From Nocardioides sp. S5 (GTDB lineage Bacteria > Actinomycetota > Actinomycetes > Propionibacteriales > Nocardioidaceae): a stretch of DNA of 64,000 nucleotides. The position numbers and the translations under genes were made by a program. The stretch is from the NCBI RefSeq assembly GCF_017310035.1, contig NZ_CP022296.1, forward strand, positions 2,356,001 to 2,420,000, in the 5' to 3' direction. The notes beneath the pieces are model-generated. The model saw only the letters and a list, made by a program, of their open reading frames with translations. It was not told the origin of the DNA and did not search any database. This document shows, in pieces, positions 13,917-23,680 of this stretch. The stretch's first letter is position 1. Every line of letters begins with the position of its first letter.

Positions 13917-14749
13917 GCGCCTACGTCCCCGGACCGGTCATGGTCGCGGCCGGCTGCGGTGGCACCGGTCGTGAGCTCGAGCCCTTCGCAGGTCCTGACG
14001 GCCTGGCCGGTCTCGACTTCGTCACCCGCTCGCTGACGCTCGACCCGCGCGCGGGCGGCGCCGGCCCGCGTCTCGTCGAGGTCCCGGGCGGGCTGATCAA
14101 CGCCGTCGGCCTGCCCAACCCCGGCCTCGAACACTTCCTGGCCACCGAGCTGCCGTGGCTGGTGCGGGCCGGCGCGCGGGTCCTGGTGTCGATCGCGGGC
14201 GCGACGATGGGGGAGTACGCCGACCTGGCGCGGCGCCTGAGCCGCGCCCCCGGGGTGGCCGGCCTCGAGGTCAACGTCGGCGCTCCGGACGAGGTCGGGG
14301 CCGGGCTCTTCGAGGTGCGCGAGCCCTACCACGCGGCCAGTGTCATCGCGGCTGTGCGACGCGAGTTCCCCTCCGACCGGCCGGTGCTCGCCAAGCTGCG
14401 GCCCGACGTCTCCCGGATCGTGGAGGGAGCGCGGTCCTGCCACGAGGCGGGCGCCACCGCCGTGGTCGTCGGCAACGCCGTGCCCGCCGCGTTCCTCGAC
14501 GGACGTGCTGGCGGCCTCAGCGGCCCCGCCGTCGGGGCCATCGCGCTGCGCTGCGTCGCGGAGGTGCACCGGTCGCTGCCCGCCGTGCCCGTCATCGCCT
14601 GCGGCGGCGTACGCGACCTCGCCTCCGCCCGCACCTACCTCGCTGCAGGCGCCACCGCCGTGCAGGTCGGCACCGCCCTGCTCCACGACCCGACCACCGT
14701 CGCCCGGCTGCGCGCGGACCTCGCAGCCCACCACCAGGAGGACGCATGA
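13913..14749 (+). CDS. Class 1B dihydroorotate dehydrogenase-like protein lacking catalytic Cys and Lys
   Basis: 278 residues with the FMN-barrel features of PyrD class 1B: PGGLINAVGLPNPG near 58-71, GGLSGPA, and the C-terminal phosphate loop CGGVRD...AGATAVQVGTAL. The catalytic-base motif, normally NxSCPN, reads NVGAPD, putting Ala124 where the class 1 cysteine should be and Asp126 for Asn. The conserved Lys of the TKGxT motif is Arg39 (TRSLT). It may be inactive as a dehydrogenase or have another substrate. GTG 13913 overlaps the pyrK-like gene and the stop overlaps pyrF, so it is still kept in the operon. Confidence 0.8.
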   Translation: MSAYVPGPVMVAAGCGGTGRELEPFAGPDGLAGLDFVTRSLTLDPRAGGAGPRLVEVPGGLINAVGLPNPGLEHFLATELPWLVRAGARVLVSIAGATMGEYADLARRLSRAPGVAGLEVNVGAPDEVGAGLFEVREPYHAASVIAAVRREFPSDRPVLAKLRPDVSRIVEGARSCHEAGATAVVVGNAVPAAFLDGRAGGLSGPAVGAIALRCVAEVHRSLPAVPVIACGGVRDLASARTYLAAGATAVQVGTALLHDPTTVARLRADLAAHHQEDA

Positions 14750-15570
14750 CACCGTTCGGCACCCGCCTCGCCCGCGCGATCGACGAGCGCGGCCGCTTCT
14801 GCGTCGGCATCGACCCGCACGCGGCGCTGCTCGAGCAGTGGGGCCTGTCCGACGACGTCGCCTCGCTGGAGCGCTTCGCGCTGAGCGTCGTCGAGGCGGT
14901 GGCCCCGCTGGTCAGCGTGGTCAAGCCGCAGAGCGCGTTCTACGAGCGCTTCGGCAGCCGCGGGATCGCGGTGCTCGAACGCGTCATCGCCGAGTCCCGT
15001 GACGCCGGCGCGCTGGTGCTGCTCGACGTCAAGCGCGGCGACATCGGCTCGACCAGCCAGGCCTACGCCGATGCCTATCTCGACCCGGCCTCGCCGCTCG
15101 GCTCCGACGCGATCACCGCCAGCCCCTACCTCGGCTTCGGGTCGCTCGACCCCATGGTCGAGGCGTGCCACCGCCACGGCGGCGGGCTGTTCGTCCTGGC
15201 CCTGACCTCCAACAAGGAGGGTCCCGAGGTCCAGCACGCTCGCTCCGGTGGGCGCACCGTGGCCGGGACCGTCCTGGACCACCTCCGGGCGCTCAACGCG
15301 GGCGTGCAGCCGGTGGGCTCCTTCGGCGCGGTCGTCGGCGCCACCATCGGTGCGACCGACGAGGACCTCGACATCAACGGCCCCTTCCTCGTGCCGGGCT
15401 ACGGCGCCCAGGGCGGCACGGTCGCCGACCTGCTCCGGATCTTCGGCGACTCCGCGAGGTGGGCGCTGCCCAGCTCCTCGCGCGAGGTGCTGGCCGCCGG
15501 ACCCGACGTCTCCGCGCTCCGCGACGCCGCACTGCGTGGCAACGACGCCGTGCGAGGGTTGGGGGCGTGA
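14746..15570 (+). CDS. pyrF: Orotidine 5'-phosphate decarboxylase (group 2 type)
   Basis: 274 residues, the longer form usual in actinobacteria. It converts OMP to UMP. The catalytic array is LLDVKRGDIGST, with Asp94, Lys96 and Asp99. CVGIDPHAALL near residue 20 and the PGYGAQGG phosphate motif near 220 also fit. ATG 14746 overlaps the preceding stop by 4 nt. pyrE, which would supply OMP, is not in this window. Confidence 0.96.
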   Translation: MTPFGTRLARAIDERGRFCVGIDPHAALLEQWGLSDDVASLERFALSVVEAVAPLVSVVKPQSAFYERFGSRGIAVLERVIAESRDAGALVLLDVKRGDIGSTSQAYADAYLDPASPLGSDAITASPYLGFGSLDPMVEACHRHGGGLFVLALTSNKEGPEVQHARSGGRTVAGTVLDHLRALNAGVQPVGSFGAVVGATIGATDEDLDINGPFLVPGYGAQGGTVADLLRIFGDSARWALPSSSREVLAAGPDVSALRDAALRGNDAVRGLGA

Positions 15571-15998
15571 GACTGCTCGCCGTGCTCCTCCTGCTCCCGC
15601 TCGCCGCGGCATGTTCCGGCGACCCGCAGGCGGACTACTGCGAGCGGGTCGAGGGGCACCAGGCGACGCTGTCCGAGGTGGCCGCGTCCGAGGACATGGC
15701 GGCGATCTTCGACGCCCTCGACGCCTACGACGACCTGGCCGAGCATGCGCCACGCGACGTCGTGGACGACTGGGACGCCGTGGTCGACCCGCTCCACGCC
15801 CTCGAGGACGTGCTCGGCGAGCACGACGTCGACGCCTCGACGTACTCCGCGGACGAGCCGCCCGCCGGCCTCGACGACGCGGCCCGGGACGAGATCGAGG
15901 CCGCCGCACGCGCGGTGGGCTCGGAGCGGACGGTGACCGCGATGGCCGCGGTCGAGCAGCACGCGCTCGACGTCTGCGGCACGCCGCTGTCGCGCTGA
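15567..15998 (+). CDS. Small lipoprotein, function unknown
   Basis: 143 residues from a GTG that overlaps the pyrF stop by 4 nt. The first 16 residues form a lipoprotein signal (LLAVLLLLPLAAAC) with Cys16 as the lipidated residue. The mature part is acidic and helical with two more cysteines (ADYC near 24, LDVC near 138) that could pair. No known domain is recognised. Close coupling to pyrF suggests co-transcription only, not a role in pyrimidine synthesis. Confidence 0.7.
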   Translation: MRLLAVLLLLPLAAACSGDPQADYCERVEGHQATLSEVAASEDMAAIFDALDAYDDLAEHAPRDVVDDWDAVVDPLHALEDVLGEHDVDASTYSADEPPAGLDDAARDEIEAAARAVGSERTVTAMAAVEQHALDVCGTPLSR

Positions 15999-16053
15999 GG
16001 CGGGTCGCGCCTGTCGCGCACGTCACCTCGCGGTCGCGATCCTGCCGGCTCGA

Positions 16054-16083
16054 TTGCCTGCCTCGTCGGGACCTGACTAGATT
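16054..16083 (+). promoter_or_regulatory. Promoter of the ihf-gmk-rpoZ-coaBC run
   Basis: A -35 TTGCCT (16054-16059) and -10 TAGATT (16078-16083) are separated by 18 bp. The start of ihf at 16136 gives a roughly 45-nt leader with GAAGGA as ribosome-binding site. Confidence 0.6.
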
Positions 16084-16135
16084 GAGCCGAACCTCCCGCC
16101 GGACCCATTCCTCGCGACCCTGAAGGACAGCTTTC

Positions 16136-16459
16136 GTGGCCTTGCCCCCTCTGACGCCCGAGCAGCGCCAGGCAGCCCTGGACAAGGCTGCGGCCTCCCG
16201 ACGCGAGCGGGCCGAGGTGAAGAACCGCCTGAAGAACTCCGGTGGCTCCATCCTCGACGTGCTCAAGGAGGGCCAGACCAACGAGGTCATCGGGAAGATG
16301 CGGGTGGTCGAGCTCCTGCAGTCGGTGCCCGGCCTGGGCCGGGTGCGGGCGCGACAGGTGATGGAGCGCCTCGGGATCGCCGAGAGCCGCCGCGTGCGCG
16401 GGCTCGGGGTCAAGCAGGTCGCCGCGCTCGAGCGCGAGTTCGGCCCCGACGCGTCGTGA
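16136..16459 (+). CDS. mihF: Integration host factor, actinobacterial type
   Basis: 107 residues, typical of the actinobacterial mIHF/sIHF family, which is unrelated in fold to E. coli IHF. It binds and bends DNA and organises the nucleoid. The helix-two-turn-helix region is seen as [20 protein letters not shown], followed by the conserved [13 protein letters not shown] tail. The GTG start has a GAAGGA site upstream. Its stop overlaps gmk, the usual actinobacterial arrangement ihf-gmk-rpoZ-coaBC-metK-priA. Confidence 0.94.
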   Translation: MALPPLTPEQRQAALDKAAASRRERAEVKNRLKNSGGSILDVLKEGQTNEVIGKMRVVELLQSVPGLGRVRARQVMERLGIAESRRVRGLGVKQVAALEREFGPDAS

Positions 16460-17058
16460 CCGAAGCAGCTCCCGCCACCCCCACCCGTCGTTCGCGCCTG
16501 ATCGTCCTGGCCGGTCCCACCGCCGTCGGCAAGGGCACCGTCGCCGCCGCCGTGCGCGAGACCCACCCCGAGGTCTGGCTGTCGGTCTCCGCCACCACAC
16601 GCCCGCCGCGCCCCGGCGAGGAGAACGGCGTCCACTACTGGTTCGTCTCCGACGAGGAGTTCGACGCCATGATCGAGAAGGGCGACCTGCTGGAGTGGGC
16701 GGTGGTCCACAAGGCCGCGCGCTACGGCACGCCCCGTGGTCCGGTCGACCTCGCCCTGGCCTCCGGCCAGCCCGCCATGCTTGAGATCGACCTGCAGGGC
16801 GCGCGCCAGGTGCGCGAGACGATGCCCGAGGCGCTCTTCGTCTTCCTCAAGCCGCCGTCGTGGGACGAGCTCGTACGCCGTCTCGTCGGCCGCGGCACCG
16901 AGACCGAGGCGGAGCGCGAGCGCCGTCTGGAGACCGCGCGTGCCGAGCTGGCCGCCGAGAGCGAGTTCGACGTGACCATCGTGAACCACGAAGTTCACGC
17001 TGCTGCCGACGAGTTGGTAGCCTTGATGGTTGGACCCGATCCGCACCGCCCGATCTGA
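16456..17058 (+). CDS. gmk: Guanylate kinase
   Basis: 200 residues. It phosphorylates GMP to GDP. The P-loop is [10 protein letters not shown] (about 19-28). GMP-binding residues lie in [20 protein letters not shown] and [15 protein letters not shown] sequence near 80. The lid region has [16 protein letters not shown] 16456 overlaps the ihf stop by 4 nt. The first dozen residues are a Pro/Thr-rich extension common in actinobacterial Gmk. Confidence 0.96.
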   Translation: MTEAAPATPTRRSRLIVLAGPTAVGKGTVAAAVRETHPEVWLSVSATTRPPRPGEENGVHYWFVSDEEFDAMIEKGDLLEWAVVHKAARYGTPRGPVDLALASGQPAMLEIDLQGARQVRETMPEALFVFLKPPSWDELVRRLVGRGTETEAERERRLETARAELAAESEFDVTIVNHEVHAAADELVALMVGPDPHRPI

Positions 17059-17077
17059 CTAGCGAGGCACCAACACC

Positions 17078-17392
17078 GTGGCATCTCCCACCATCGCCGC
17101 CGAGGGCGTCACCAACCCCTCGATCGACGACCTGCTCACCAAGACCGACAGCAAGTACAAGCTGGTGCTCTACAGCGCCCAGCGCGCCCGCCAGATCAAC
17201 GCCTACTACTCCCAGCTCGGCGAGGGCCTGCTGGAGTACGTCGGCCCGCTCGTCGACACCCACGTGCAGGAGAAGCCGCTCTCGATCGCGCTCCGCGAGA
17301 TCAATGACGACCTCCTGACCTGCGAGGACATCGACCCCGCCGCTGAGGCCGCCGCCGCCGAGGCCGCTGCCGCCGGCGACGCCACGGAGTGA
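17078..17392 (+). CDS. rpoZ: RNA polymerase omega subunit
   Basis: 104 residues. Omega binds the beta-prime C-terminus and helps assemble RNA polymerase. The conserved core is [20 protein letters not shown], then RARQIN and PLSIALREI. The C-terminus ends in an Ala/Glu-rich tail, normal in actinobacteria. GTG start, 19 nt after gmk. Confidence 0.96.
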   Translation: MASPTIAAEGVTNPSIDDLLTKTDSKYKLVLYSAQRARQINAYYSQLGEGLLEYVGPLVDTHVQEKPLSIALREINDDLLTCEDIDPAAEAAAAEAAAAGDATE

Positions 17393-17405
17393 CGCGAGCC
17401 TCTCG

Positions 17406-18620
17406 ATGACCGCACAGGTCGTCCTGGGCGTCTCCGGCGGGATCGCGGCCTACAAGGCCTGCGAGCTGCTGCGCCGGTTCACCGAGTCGGGGCACGACGT
17501 CACCGTCGTGCCCACGGCTGCGGCGCTGGAGTTCGTCGGGGCGCCCACCTGGGCGGCGCTGTCGGGCAAGCCGGTGTCCACCGAGGTGTGGACCGACGTG
17601 CACGCGGTGCCGCACGTGAAGATCGGGCAGGCCGCCGACGTGGTCGTGGTCGCCCCGGCGACCGCCGACCTGATCGCCAAGGCGGCCCACGGCCTGGCCG
17701 ACGACCTGCTCACCAACACGCTCCTCACGGCGCGCTGCCCGGTCGTCCTCGCCCCGGCGATGCACACCGAGATGTGGGAGCACCCGGCCACCCAGGCCAA
17801 CGTGGCCACGCTGCGCCAGCGCGGTGTCGTCGTCATCGAGCCGGCCGAGGGCCGGCTCACCGGCGCCGACACCGGCAAGGGGCGCCTGCCTGACCCCGCG
17901 GAGATCTTCGAGCTCGCTCGTGGCGTGCTCGAGCGCGGCGTCGGCGCACCGGACCTCTCCGGGCTGAAGGTCGTCGTCTCGGCCGGTGGCACCCGGGAGT
18001 ACCTCGACCCCGTGCGCTTCCTCGGCAACCGCTCCTCGGGCCTCCAGGGCTACGCCCTCGCCCGTGCGGCGGCGTCGCGCGGCGCCCACGTCACGCTGGT
18101 CAGCGCCAACGTGTCCCTGCCCGACCCGGCCGGCGTGAGCGTCGTACGGGTCGAGACGACCGACGAGCTGCGGGACGCCGTGGTCGCCGCGACAGCCACC
18201 GCGGACGCCGTCGTCATGGCCGCCGCGCCTGCGGACTTCCGTCCCACGACGGTCAGCGACGCGAAGATCAAGAAGGCCGAGGACGGCTCGGCACCGTCGA
18301 TCGCTTTGGTCCAGAACCCCGACATCCTCGCCGAGATCTCCCACGAGCGGGCGCGCGCGGGAGCGGTCGTGGTCGGCTTCGCCGCGGAGACGGGCGACGC
18401 GACCGGGTCGGTGCTCGAGCTCGGCCGCGCCAAGCTCGCCCGCAAGGGCTGCGACCTCCTCGTCGTCAACGACGTGAGCGGCGGGGCGGTCTTCGGCAGC
18501 AGCGACAACGAGGCCGTGATCCTCGGTGGCGACGGCGGCGTCGTCGAGGTGCCCCACGGCAGCAAGAACGCCCTCGCGCACGTGATCTGGGACGAGGTCC
18601 TCCGGCGATTCGCCGGGTGA
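17406..18620 (+). CDS. coaBC: Bifunctional phosphopantothenoylcysteine decarboxylase / phosphopantothenate-cysteine ligase
   Basis: 404 residues, two steps of coenzyme A synthesis. The N-terminal CoaC flavoprotein (about 1-180) shows [20 protein letters not shown] and PAMHTEMW, the actinobacterial form of the PAMNxxMW motif. The C-terminal CoaB domain (about 185-404) starts [16 protein letters not shown] and has [12 protein letters not shown] and the AAPADFRP motif. It lies 13 nt after rpoZ in a conserved operon. Confidence 0.95.
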   Translation: MTAQVVLGVSGGIAAYKACELLRRFTESGHDVTVVPTAAALEFVGAPTWAALSGKPVSTEVWTDVHAVPHVKIGQAADVVVVAPATADLIAKAAHGLADDLLTNTLLTARCPVVLAPAMHTEMWEHPATQANVATLRQRGVVVIEPAEGRLTGADTGKGRLPDPAEIFELARGVLERGVGAPDLSGLKVVVSAGGTREYLDPVRFLGNRSSGLQGYALARAAASRGAHVTLVSANVSLPDPAGVSVVRVETTDELRDAVVAATATADAVVMAAAPADFRPTTVSDAKIKKAEDGSAPSIALVQNPDILAEISHERARAGAVVVGFAAETGDATGSVLELGRAKLARKGCDLLVVNDVSGGAVFGSSDNEAVILGGDGGVVEVPHGSKNALAHVIWDEVLRRFAG

Positions 18621-18690
18621 GACATGCGTCCCGGATGCTGGGCAGCAGGTAGGTTTGACCCGACTTTTCCACACGAGAATTGAGAGCACT

Positions 18691-19893
18691 GTGGCTGGAC
18701 GCCTCTTCACCTCCGAGTCCGTGACCGAGGGTCACCCGGACAAGATCGCCGACCGGATCAGCGACTCGGTCCTCGACCACCTGATGGCCGAGGACCCCGA
18801 CCGCGCCAACCTCCGCGTCGCGGTGGAGACACTGCTCACCACCGGCCTGGTCGTCGTCGCCGGCGAGGTCCGCACGACGGCGTACGCCCCGGTCGCGGAC
18901 ATCGTCCGCAAGGCGATCCTCGAGATCGGCTACGACTCCTCGGACAAGGGCTTCGACGGCACCACCTGCGGCGTGCAGGTCGCCATCGGCGCCCAGTCGA
19001 GCGACATCGCCGCGGGCGTCGACGCCGGCCACGAGTCGCGCGTCGGCTCCAGCGAGGACGAGCTGGACATGCGCGGAGCCGGTGACCAGGGCCTGATGTT
19101 CGGCTACGCCTGCGACGACACGCCCGAGCTGATGCCGCTGCCGATCACGATCGCGCAGCGTCTCGCCCAGCGCCTGACCCAGGTCCGCAAGGACGGGGTA
19201 CTCGACTACCTGCGTCCCGACGGCAAGACCCAGGTCACCATCGAGTACGACGAGGACGACCGCCCGGTGCGCATCGACACCGTCGTGCTGTCGACCCAGC
19301 ACGGCCCCGACATCGAGCACGCCCAGCTCGAGGCCGACATCAAGCAGCACGTCATCGACCCGGTCCTCGCGTCCTTCGACATCCCCTCCGAGGGCTACCG
19401 GATGCTGGTCAACCCGACCGGCACCTTCGTCATCGGCGGTCCGATGGGCGACGCGGGCCTGACCGGTCGCAAGATCATCGTCGACACCTACGGCGGCATG
19501 GCCCGTCACGGCGGCGGCGCCTTCTCCGGCAAGGATCCGTCGAAGGTGGACCGCTCCGCGGCCTACGCGATGCGCTGGGTCGCCAAGAACGTCGTCGCGG
19601 CCGGCCTCGCCCGCCGCTGCGAGGCGCAGGTGGCCTACGCGATCGGCAAGGCGGCTCCCGTCGGCGTCTTCATCGAGACCTTCGGCACCGGTGTCGTGAG
19701 CGACGAGCAGATCCAGGACGCGGTCCTCGAGGTCTTCGACCTGCGCCCGGCCGCGATCATCCGCGACCTCGACCTGCTCCGCCCGATCTACGCCCAGACC
19801 TCGGCCTACGGCCACTTCGGCCGCGAGCTGCCGGAGTTCACCTGGGAGTCGACGGACCGCGCCGAGAAGCTGAAGGCTGCTGCGGGGATCTGA
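18691..19893 (+). CDS. metK: S-adenosylmethionine synthase
   Basis: 400 residues. It makes SAM from methionine and ATP. The start motif [20 protein letters not shown], the catalytic loop [12 protein letters not shown] and the P-loop-like [20 protein letters not shown] are all present. GTG 18691 is chosen because family members begin just before [10 protein letters not shown]; an in-frame TTG at 18655 would add 12 unconserved residues. A TAGGTT about 40 nt upstream may be a local promoter. A strong hairpin follows the gene. No SAM riboswitch is evident. Confidence 0.95.
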   Translation: MAGRLFTSESVTEGHPDKIADRISDSVLDHLMAEDPDRANLRVAVETLLTTGLVVVAGEVRTTAYAPVADIVRKAILEIGYDSSDKGFDGTTCGVQVAIGAQSSDIAAGVDAGHESRVGSSEDELDMRGAGDQGLMFGYACDDTPELMPLPITIAQRLAQRLTQVRKDGVLDYLRPDGKTQVTIEYDEDDRPVRIDTVVLSTQHGPDIEHAQLEADIKQHVIDPVLASFDIPSEGYRMLVNPTGTFVIGGPMGDAGLTGRKIIVDTYGGMARHGGGAFSGKDPSKVDRSAAYAMRWVAKNVVAAGLARRCEAQVAYAIGKAAPVGVFIETFGTGVVSDEQIQDAVLEVFDLRPAAIIRDLDLLRPIYAQTSAYGHFGRELPEFTWESTDRAEKLKAAAGI

Positions 19894-19908
19894 GGCCCTG
19901 CTGCTCGG

Positions 19909-19930
19909 GATCCCCGGCTGGCCGGGGATC
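19909..19930 (+). terminator. Hairpin after metK
   Basis: GATCCCCGG (19909-19917) pairs perfectly with CCGGGGATC (19922-19930) around a CTGG loop. This 9-bp GC-rich stem lies 15 nt after the metK stop. No U-tract follows, which is common for actinobacterial terminators. Confidence 0.6.
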
Positions 19931-19938
19931 GCTGAAGA

Positions 19939-19982
19939 TGTCAGGCCGTGCACGGGCCGACAACCTCAGCGAGAGCCTGACA
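19939..19982. repeat. 8-bp inverted repeat between metK and priA
   Basis: TGTCAGGC (19939-19946) and GCCTGACA (19975-19982) are perfect inverted copies with a 28-bp spacer. It may extend the terminator region or form an operator for priA. Nothing in the sequence decides between these. Confidence 0.35.
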
Positions 19983-20043
19983 ACCCCGAGCGGGCGAGGC
20001 GGCGGCGGTCGGACCGTCGTACGTCGCTGACACAATCCACCGC

Positions 20044-22062
20044 ATGAGCGATCACGAGGCCCCGGAAGCAGACATGCTCCCGGGGCTTCGTGCTGCCGTC
20101 GACGACGCCCGCGCCAAGGCGGCCGCCACCCGACGCAGCAAGGCCGCGTCGTGGGAACCGGCCGAGACCGACCCGGTGGCGCGGGTCCTCGTCGACATCG
20201 CGCTGGCCCACCTCGACCGCCCCTTCGACTACGCCGTCCCGCGCGCGATGGCCGACACGGCCGTCCCCGGAGCGCGGGTGAAGGTGCGCTTCGCCGGCCA
20301 GGACGTCGACGGCTTCGTCGTGGAGCGCTCCAGCCGGACCGACCACACCGGCACCCTCCAGCCGCTGCGGCGCGTGGTCAGCCCCGAGCCCGTCCTCGCC
20401 CCCGAGGTCGCGGAGCTGAGCCGGACGCTCGCCCACCGCTACGCCGGAGCCCGCTCCGACGTGCTCCGGCTCGCCGTGCCGCCACGGCACGCGACCGCGG
20501 AGAAGGCCGCCTCTGAGCCGGCTCCGACGCCCGTCGCGCCGACCGGCCCGTCCCGATGGTCGGGTGTCGAGCACGCCGACGCCTTGCTGCGCCGCCTGGC
20601 TGCGGGGGAGTCGCCCCGCGCTGCGTGGTCGGCCGCGCCCGCGGACGACTGGCCCGCGATGCTGGCCGAGGTCGTCGCGACGGCGTACGCCGCGGGTCAG
20701 GGCGCGCTGGTGTGCGTGCCCGACGCCCGGGACGTGGCCAGGGTCGGCGCAGCGCTCGACGCACAGCTCGGTCCTGGCCACCACGTGTGCCTCACCGCCG
20801 ACGCGGGCCCGTCCGCGCGCTACCGCGAGTTCCTCGCGGTCTCGCGTGGGGCCCGCCGCGTGGTCGTCGGCACCCGAGCCGCGGCCTTCGCGCCCGTCCA
20901 CCACCTCGGCCTGGTCGTGGTCTGGGACGACGGCGACGACCTCCACGCCGAGCCGCGCGCCCCCTACCCCCACACCCGCGACGTGCTGCTCACCCGCGCT
21001 GCGCAGCAGTCGACGGCCGTCCTGCTCGCCGGGGTGGCCCGCACCCCCGAGGTGCAGCAGCTGGTGGCCTCCGGGTGGGTCCACGAGCTGTCCGTGCCGC
21101 GCCCGGACCTCCGGCGCCGGGTCCGCGTCGAGGCCGTGCCGGGCGAGGACCGCTCGATCGGCACCCGCGTCCCGCGCGCCGCCTACGACGCGCTCCGCGC
21201 CGGGCTGGAGTCGGGTCCGGTGCTCGTGCAGACCCCGCGGGCCGGCTACGCCGCGTCCCTGGCGTGCGACACGTGCCGTACGCCGGCGCGCTGCACGGCC
21301 TGCACGGGACCGCTGACGATCCCCGGACCGGCGGTGCCGCCGCAGTGCCGGTGGTGCGGGCACGTCGAGTCCGCGTGGTCCTGCCCGACCTGCCGCGGCC
21401 GCGGCCTGCGGGCCCCGGTCCGGGGCGAGGCGCGCACTGCCGAGGAGCTGGGCCGGATGTTCCCCGGCACGACGGTGCGCAGCTCCAGCGGCGAGCGGGT
21501 GCTCGACCAGGTCGGACCCGCGCACGACATCGTCGTCGCCACGGTCGGCGCGGAGCCGGTGGCGGAGGAGGGCTACGCCGCCGTGCTGCTGCTCGACACC
21601 TGGCTGACGCTGGCCCGCGACGACCTCAGGGCGGGGGAGGAGGCCCTGCGCCGCTGGCTCAACGCCGCGGTCCTCGTCCGCGCCGGCGGCCACGTGGTGG
21701 CGGTCGGCGACCCGGCCCACCCGGCGCTCCAGGCACTCGTGCGCTGGGACCCGGCCGGTTTCGCGCGGCGCGAGGGCGAGGAGCGCGCCGCCGCCCACCT
21801 GCCGCCGGCGGCGAGGATCGCGACCGTCACCGGCGAGCTGGGAGCGCTCGACGACGTGCTCCACCTGTTGGACCTGCCCGACGGGGCCGAGGTGCTGGGC
21901 CCGGTGCCGCTCGAGCACGACCCCGGGGAGCACCGCGTGGTGCTGCGGGTGCCACGGTCGCGGGCGACGGCCCTGTCGGAGGCGCTCGGCGACCTGCAGC
22001 GACTGCGCTCGGCCCGCAAGCTGGAGGCGGTGCGCATCCAGGTCGATCCGCTCAGCCTCTAG
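20044..22062 (+). CDS. priA: PriA-like primosomal protein N' without helicase motifs
   Basis: 672 residues aligning in layout with PriA: an N-terminal 3'-DNA-binding domain (about 40-155, LDRPFDYAVP...VKVRFAGQ), a helicase-like region and a zinc-binding insert rich in CxxC from about 408 to 450. The Walker A motif expected near residue 200 is missing and the DEAH box reads DDGDD (VVVWDDGDDLHAE). ATP-driven unwinding is therefore unlikely. Helicase-degenerate PriA is known in actinobacteria. It may serve as a DNA-binding replication-restart scaffold. A CACAAT box 7 nt before the ATG suggests a leaderless start. Confidence 0.85.
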   Translation: MSDHEAPEADMLPGLRAAVDDARAKAAATRRSKAASWEPAETDPVARVLVDIALAHLDRPFDYAVPRAMADTAVPGARVKVRFAGQDVDGFVVERSSRTDHTGTLQPLRRVVSPEPVLAPEVAELSRTLAHRYAGARSDVLRLAVPPRHATAEKAASEPAPTPVAPTGPSRWSGVEHADALLRRLAAGESPRAAWSAAPADDWPAMLAEVVATAYAAGQGALVCVPDARDVARVGAALDAQLGPGHHVCLTADAGPSARYREFLAVSRGARRVVVGTRAAAFAPVHHLGLVVVWDDGDDLHAEPRAPYPHTRDVLLTRAAQQSTAVLLAGVARTPEVQQLVASGWVHELSVPRPDLRRRVRVEAVPGEDRSIGTRVPRAAYDALRAGLESGPVLVQTPRAGYAASLACDTCRTPARCTACTGPLTIPGPAVPPQCRWCGHVESAWSCPTCRGRGLRAPVRGEARTAEELGRMFPGTTVRSSSGERVLDQVGPAHDIVVATVGAEPVAEEGYAAVLLLDTWLTLARDDLRAGEEALRRWLNAAVLVRAGGHVVAVGDPAHPALQALVRWDPAGFARREGEERAAAHLPPAARIATVTGELGALDDVLHLLDLPDGAEVLGPVPLEHDPGEHRVVLRVPRSRATALSEALGDLQRLRSARKLEAVRIQVDPLSL

Positions 22063-22143
22063 CGCCGATGGGACCCGCTGCGGCTCCGTCCCTAGACTTG
22101 GGTGCCTTCCGAGCCCAGCAGTCCCCAGGTCCCAAGGAGTTCC

Positions 22144-22689
22144 GTGGCCGTCCAGCCCATCCGCCTCTTCGGCGATCCCGTGCTGCGCCAGCGCGCGATC
22201 GAGGTCGACAGCTTCGACCGCGAGCTGCGCCAGCTCGTCACCGACCTCACCGACACGATGCTGGCCGCGCCCGGGGCCGGCCTCGCTGCGCCGCAGATCG
22301 GCGTGGGGCTGCGGGTCTTCACCTGGAACGTGCACGGCGAGGTCGGCCACCTGGTGAACCCGACGCTCCAGCTCTCCGACGAGACGCAGGACGGCGCTGA
22401 GGGGTGCCTGTCCCTGCCGGAGCTGACCTACGACTGCCTGCGCGCGCTCTCGGTCGTGGCCACGGGCTTCGACGTGCACGGGGAGCCGGTGCGCATCGAG
22501 GCCTCGGAGCTGCTCGCCCGCGCGATGCAGCACGAAACCGACCACCTCGACGGCATCCTCTTCATCGACAAGCTCGACACCGACGCCCGCAAGGCGGCGA
22601 TGAAGGAGATCCGCGAGTCCGAGTGGTTCGGCCTCGAGAGGCCCACCGTCCGGGTCAGCCCGCACCCGACCCACGGGTTCGCCCGCTGA
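22144..22689 (+). CDS. def: Peptide deformylase
   Basis: 181 residues. It removes the N-formyl group from nascent proteins. The three metal motifs are [16 protein letters not shown] with Cys88, and QHETDHLDG with His130, Glu131 and His134. The GTG at 22144 is preceded by AAGGAG. A TAGACT box about 45 nt upstream may be the promoter. It sits before fmt, its functional partner in initiation. Confidence 0.96.
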   Translation: MAVQPIRLFGDPVLRQRAIEVDSFDRELRQLVTDLTDTMLAAPGAGLAAPQIGVGLRVFTWNVHGEVGHLVNPTLQLSDETQDGAEGCLSLPELTYDCLRALSVVATGFDVHGEPVRIEASELLARAMQHETDHLDGILFIDKLDTDARKAAMKEIRESEWFGLERPTVRVSPHPTHGFAR

Positions 22690-22738
22690 GCACCACCGAC
22701 CCCGTGACCCGAACCCGCCCCACCAGGAAGCAGGACTG

Positions 22739-23680
22739 ATGCGCGTCGTCTTCGCCGGCACCCCCGAGGTCGCCGTCCCCGCGCTCGAGGCCGTCGCCGC
22801 GAGCCGCCACGAGCTCGTCGGCGTGGTCACCCGCCCCGACGCCCCCAGCGGTCGCGGGCGCCGGCTGGTCGCCAGCCCGGTGGCCCAGCGTGCCGAGGAG
22901 CTCGGCGTACCGGTCCTCAAGCCCGAGCACCCGCGCGACCCGGACTTCCAGGCAGCCCTCGCCGACCTGCGTCCCGACGCCTGCCCGGTCGTCGCCTACG
23001 GCGCGCTGCTGCCGCAGTCGGCCCTCGACCTGGTGCCGCACGGCTGGATCAACCTGCACTTCTCGGTCCTGCCGTCGTGGCGGGGCGCCGCACCGGTCCA
23101 GCACTCGCTGTGGGCCGGCGACGCGGTCACCGGCGCCACGACCTTCCGCATCGTCAAGGCGCTCGACGCCGGTCCGGTCTTCGGGGTCATGACCGAGAGG
23201 ATCCGTCCCGGCGACACAGCGGGTGACCTGCTCGAGCGGCTCGCCGAGGGCGGCGCCGGCCTGCTCGTGCAGACCCTCGACGGCATCGAGGACGGCAGCC
23301 TGGAGGCCCGCGAGCAGCAGGCCGAGGGGGTGTCCTTCGCCCCGAAGATCCTGGTCGACGACGCCCGCGTCGACTGGACCCACCCGGCGGTCGGCATCGA
23401 CCGACAGGTCCGGGCCTGCACGCCCGCGCCCGGTGCGTGGACGACGTACGCCGGCGAGCGGATGAAGATCGGTCCCGTCACCCCGACCGACCACCCGCAG
23501 CTCGAGCCCGGCGTCATCGAGGTCACCAAGAACGCGGTCCACGTCGGCACCGGCACCACGCCCGTCCGGCTGGGGCAGGTCAAGGCGTTCGGCAAGAAGG
23601 AGATGGCCGCCGCGGACTGGGCCCGTGGCGTACGCCTGGAGTCCGGGGTGCGCCTCGGCGCCGAGGAGCCGACCGGGTGA
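22739..23680 (+). CDS. fmt: Methionyl-tRNA formyltransferase
   Basis: 313 residues. It formylates Met-tRNA for translation initiation. The N-terminus has [18 protein letters not shown]. The catalytic motif is [16 protein letters not shown] with Asn105 and His107. The C-terminal OB-like domain begins near residue 205 ([11 protein letters not shown]). The start lies 49 nt after def and the stop overlaps the next gene by 4 nt. Confidence 0.96.
   Translation: MRVVFAGTPEVAVPALEAVAASRHELVGVVTRPDAPSGRGRRLVASPVAQRAEELGVPVLKPEHPRDPDFQAALADLRPDACPVVAYGALLPQSALDLVPHGWINLHFSVLPSWRGAAPVQHSLWAGDAVTGATTFRIVKALDAGPVFGVMTERIRPGDTAGDLLERLAEGGAGLLVQTLDGIEDGSLEAREQQAEGVSFAPKILVDDARVDWTHPAVGIDRQVRACTPAPGAWTTYAGERMKIGPVTPTDHPQLEPGVIEVTKNAVHVGTGTTPVRLGQVKAFGKKEMAAADWARGVRLESGVRLGAEEPTG

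Noticed and set aside
14155..14745. In-frame extension of pyrF upstream of 14746
   Set aside because: The added residues are Arg-rich shadow of the upstream DHODH-like gene; the overlap start at 14746 matches PyrF length.
18621..18690. SAM riboswitch before metK
   Set aside because: 70 nt is too short and no SAM-I-like stems are visible.
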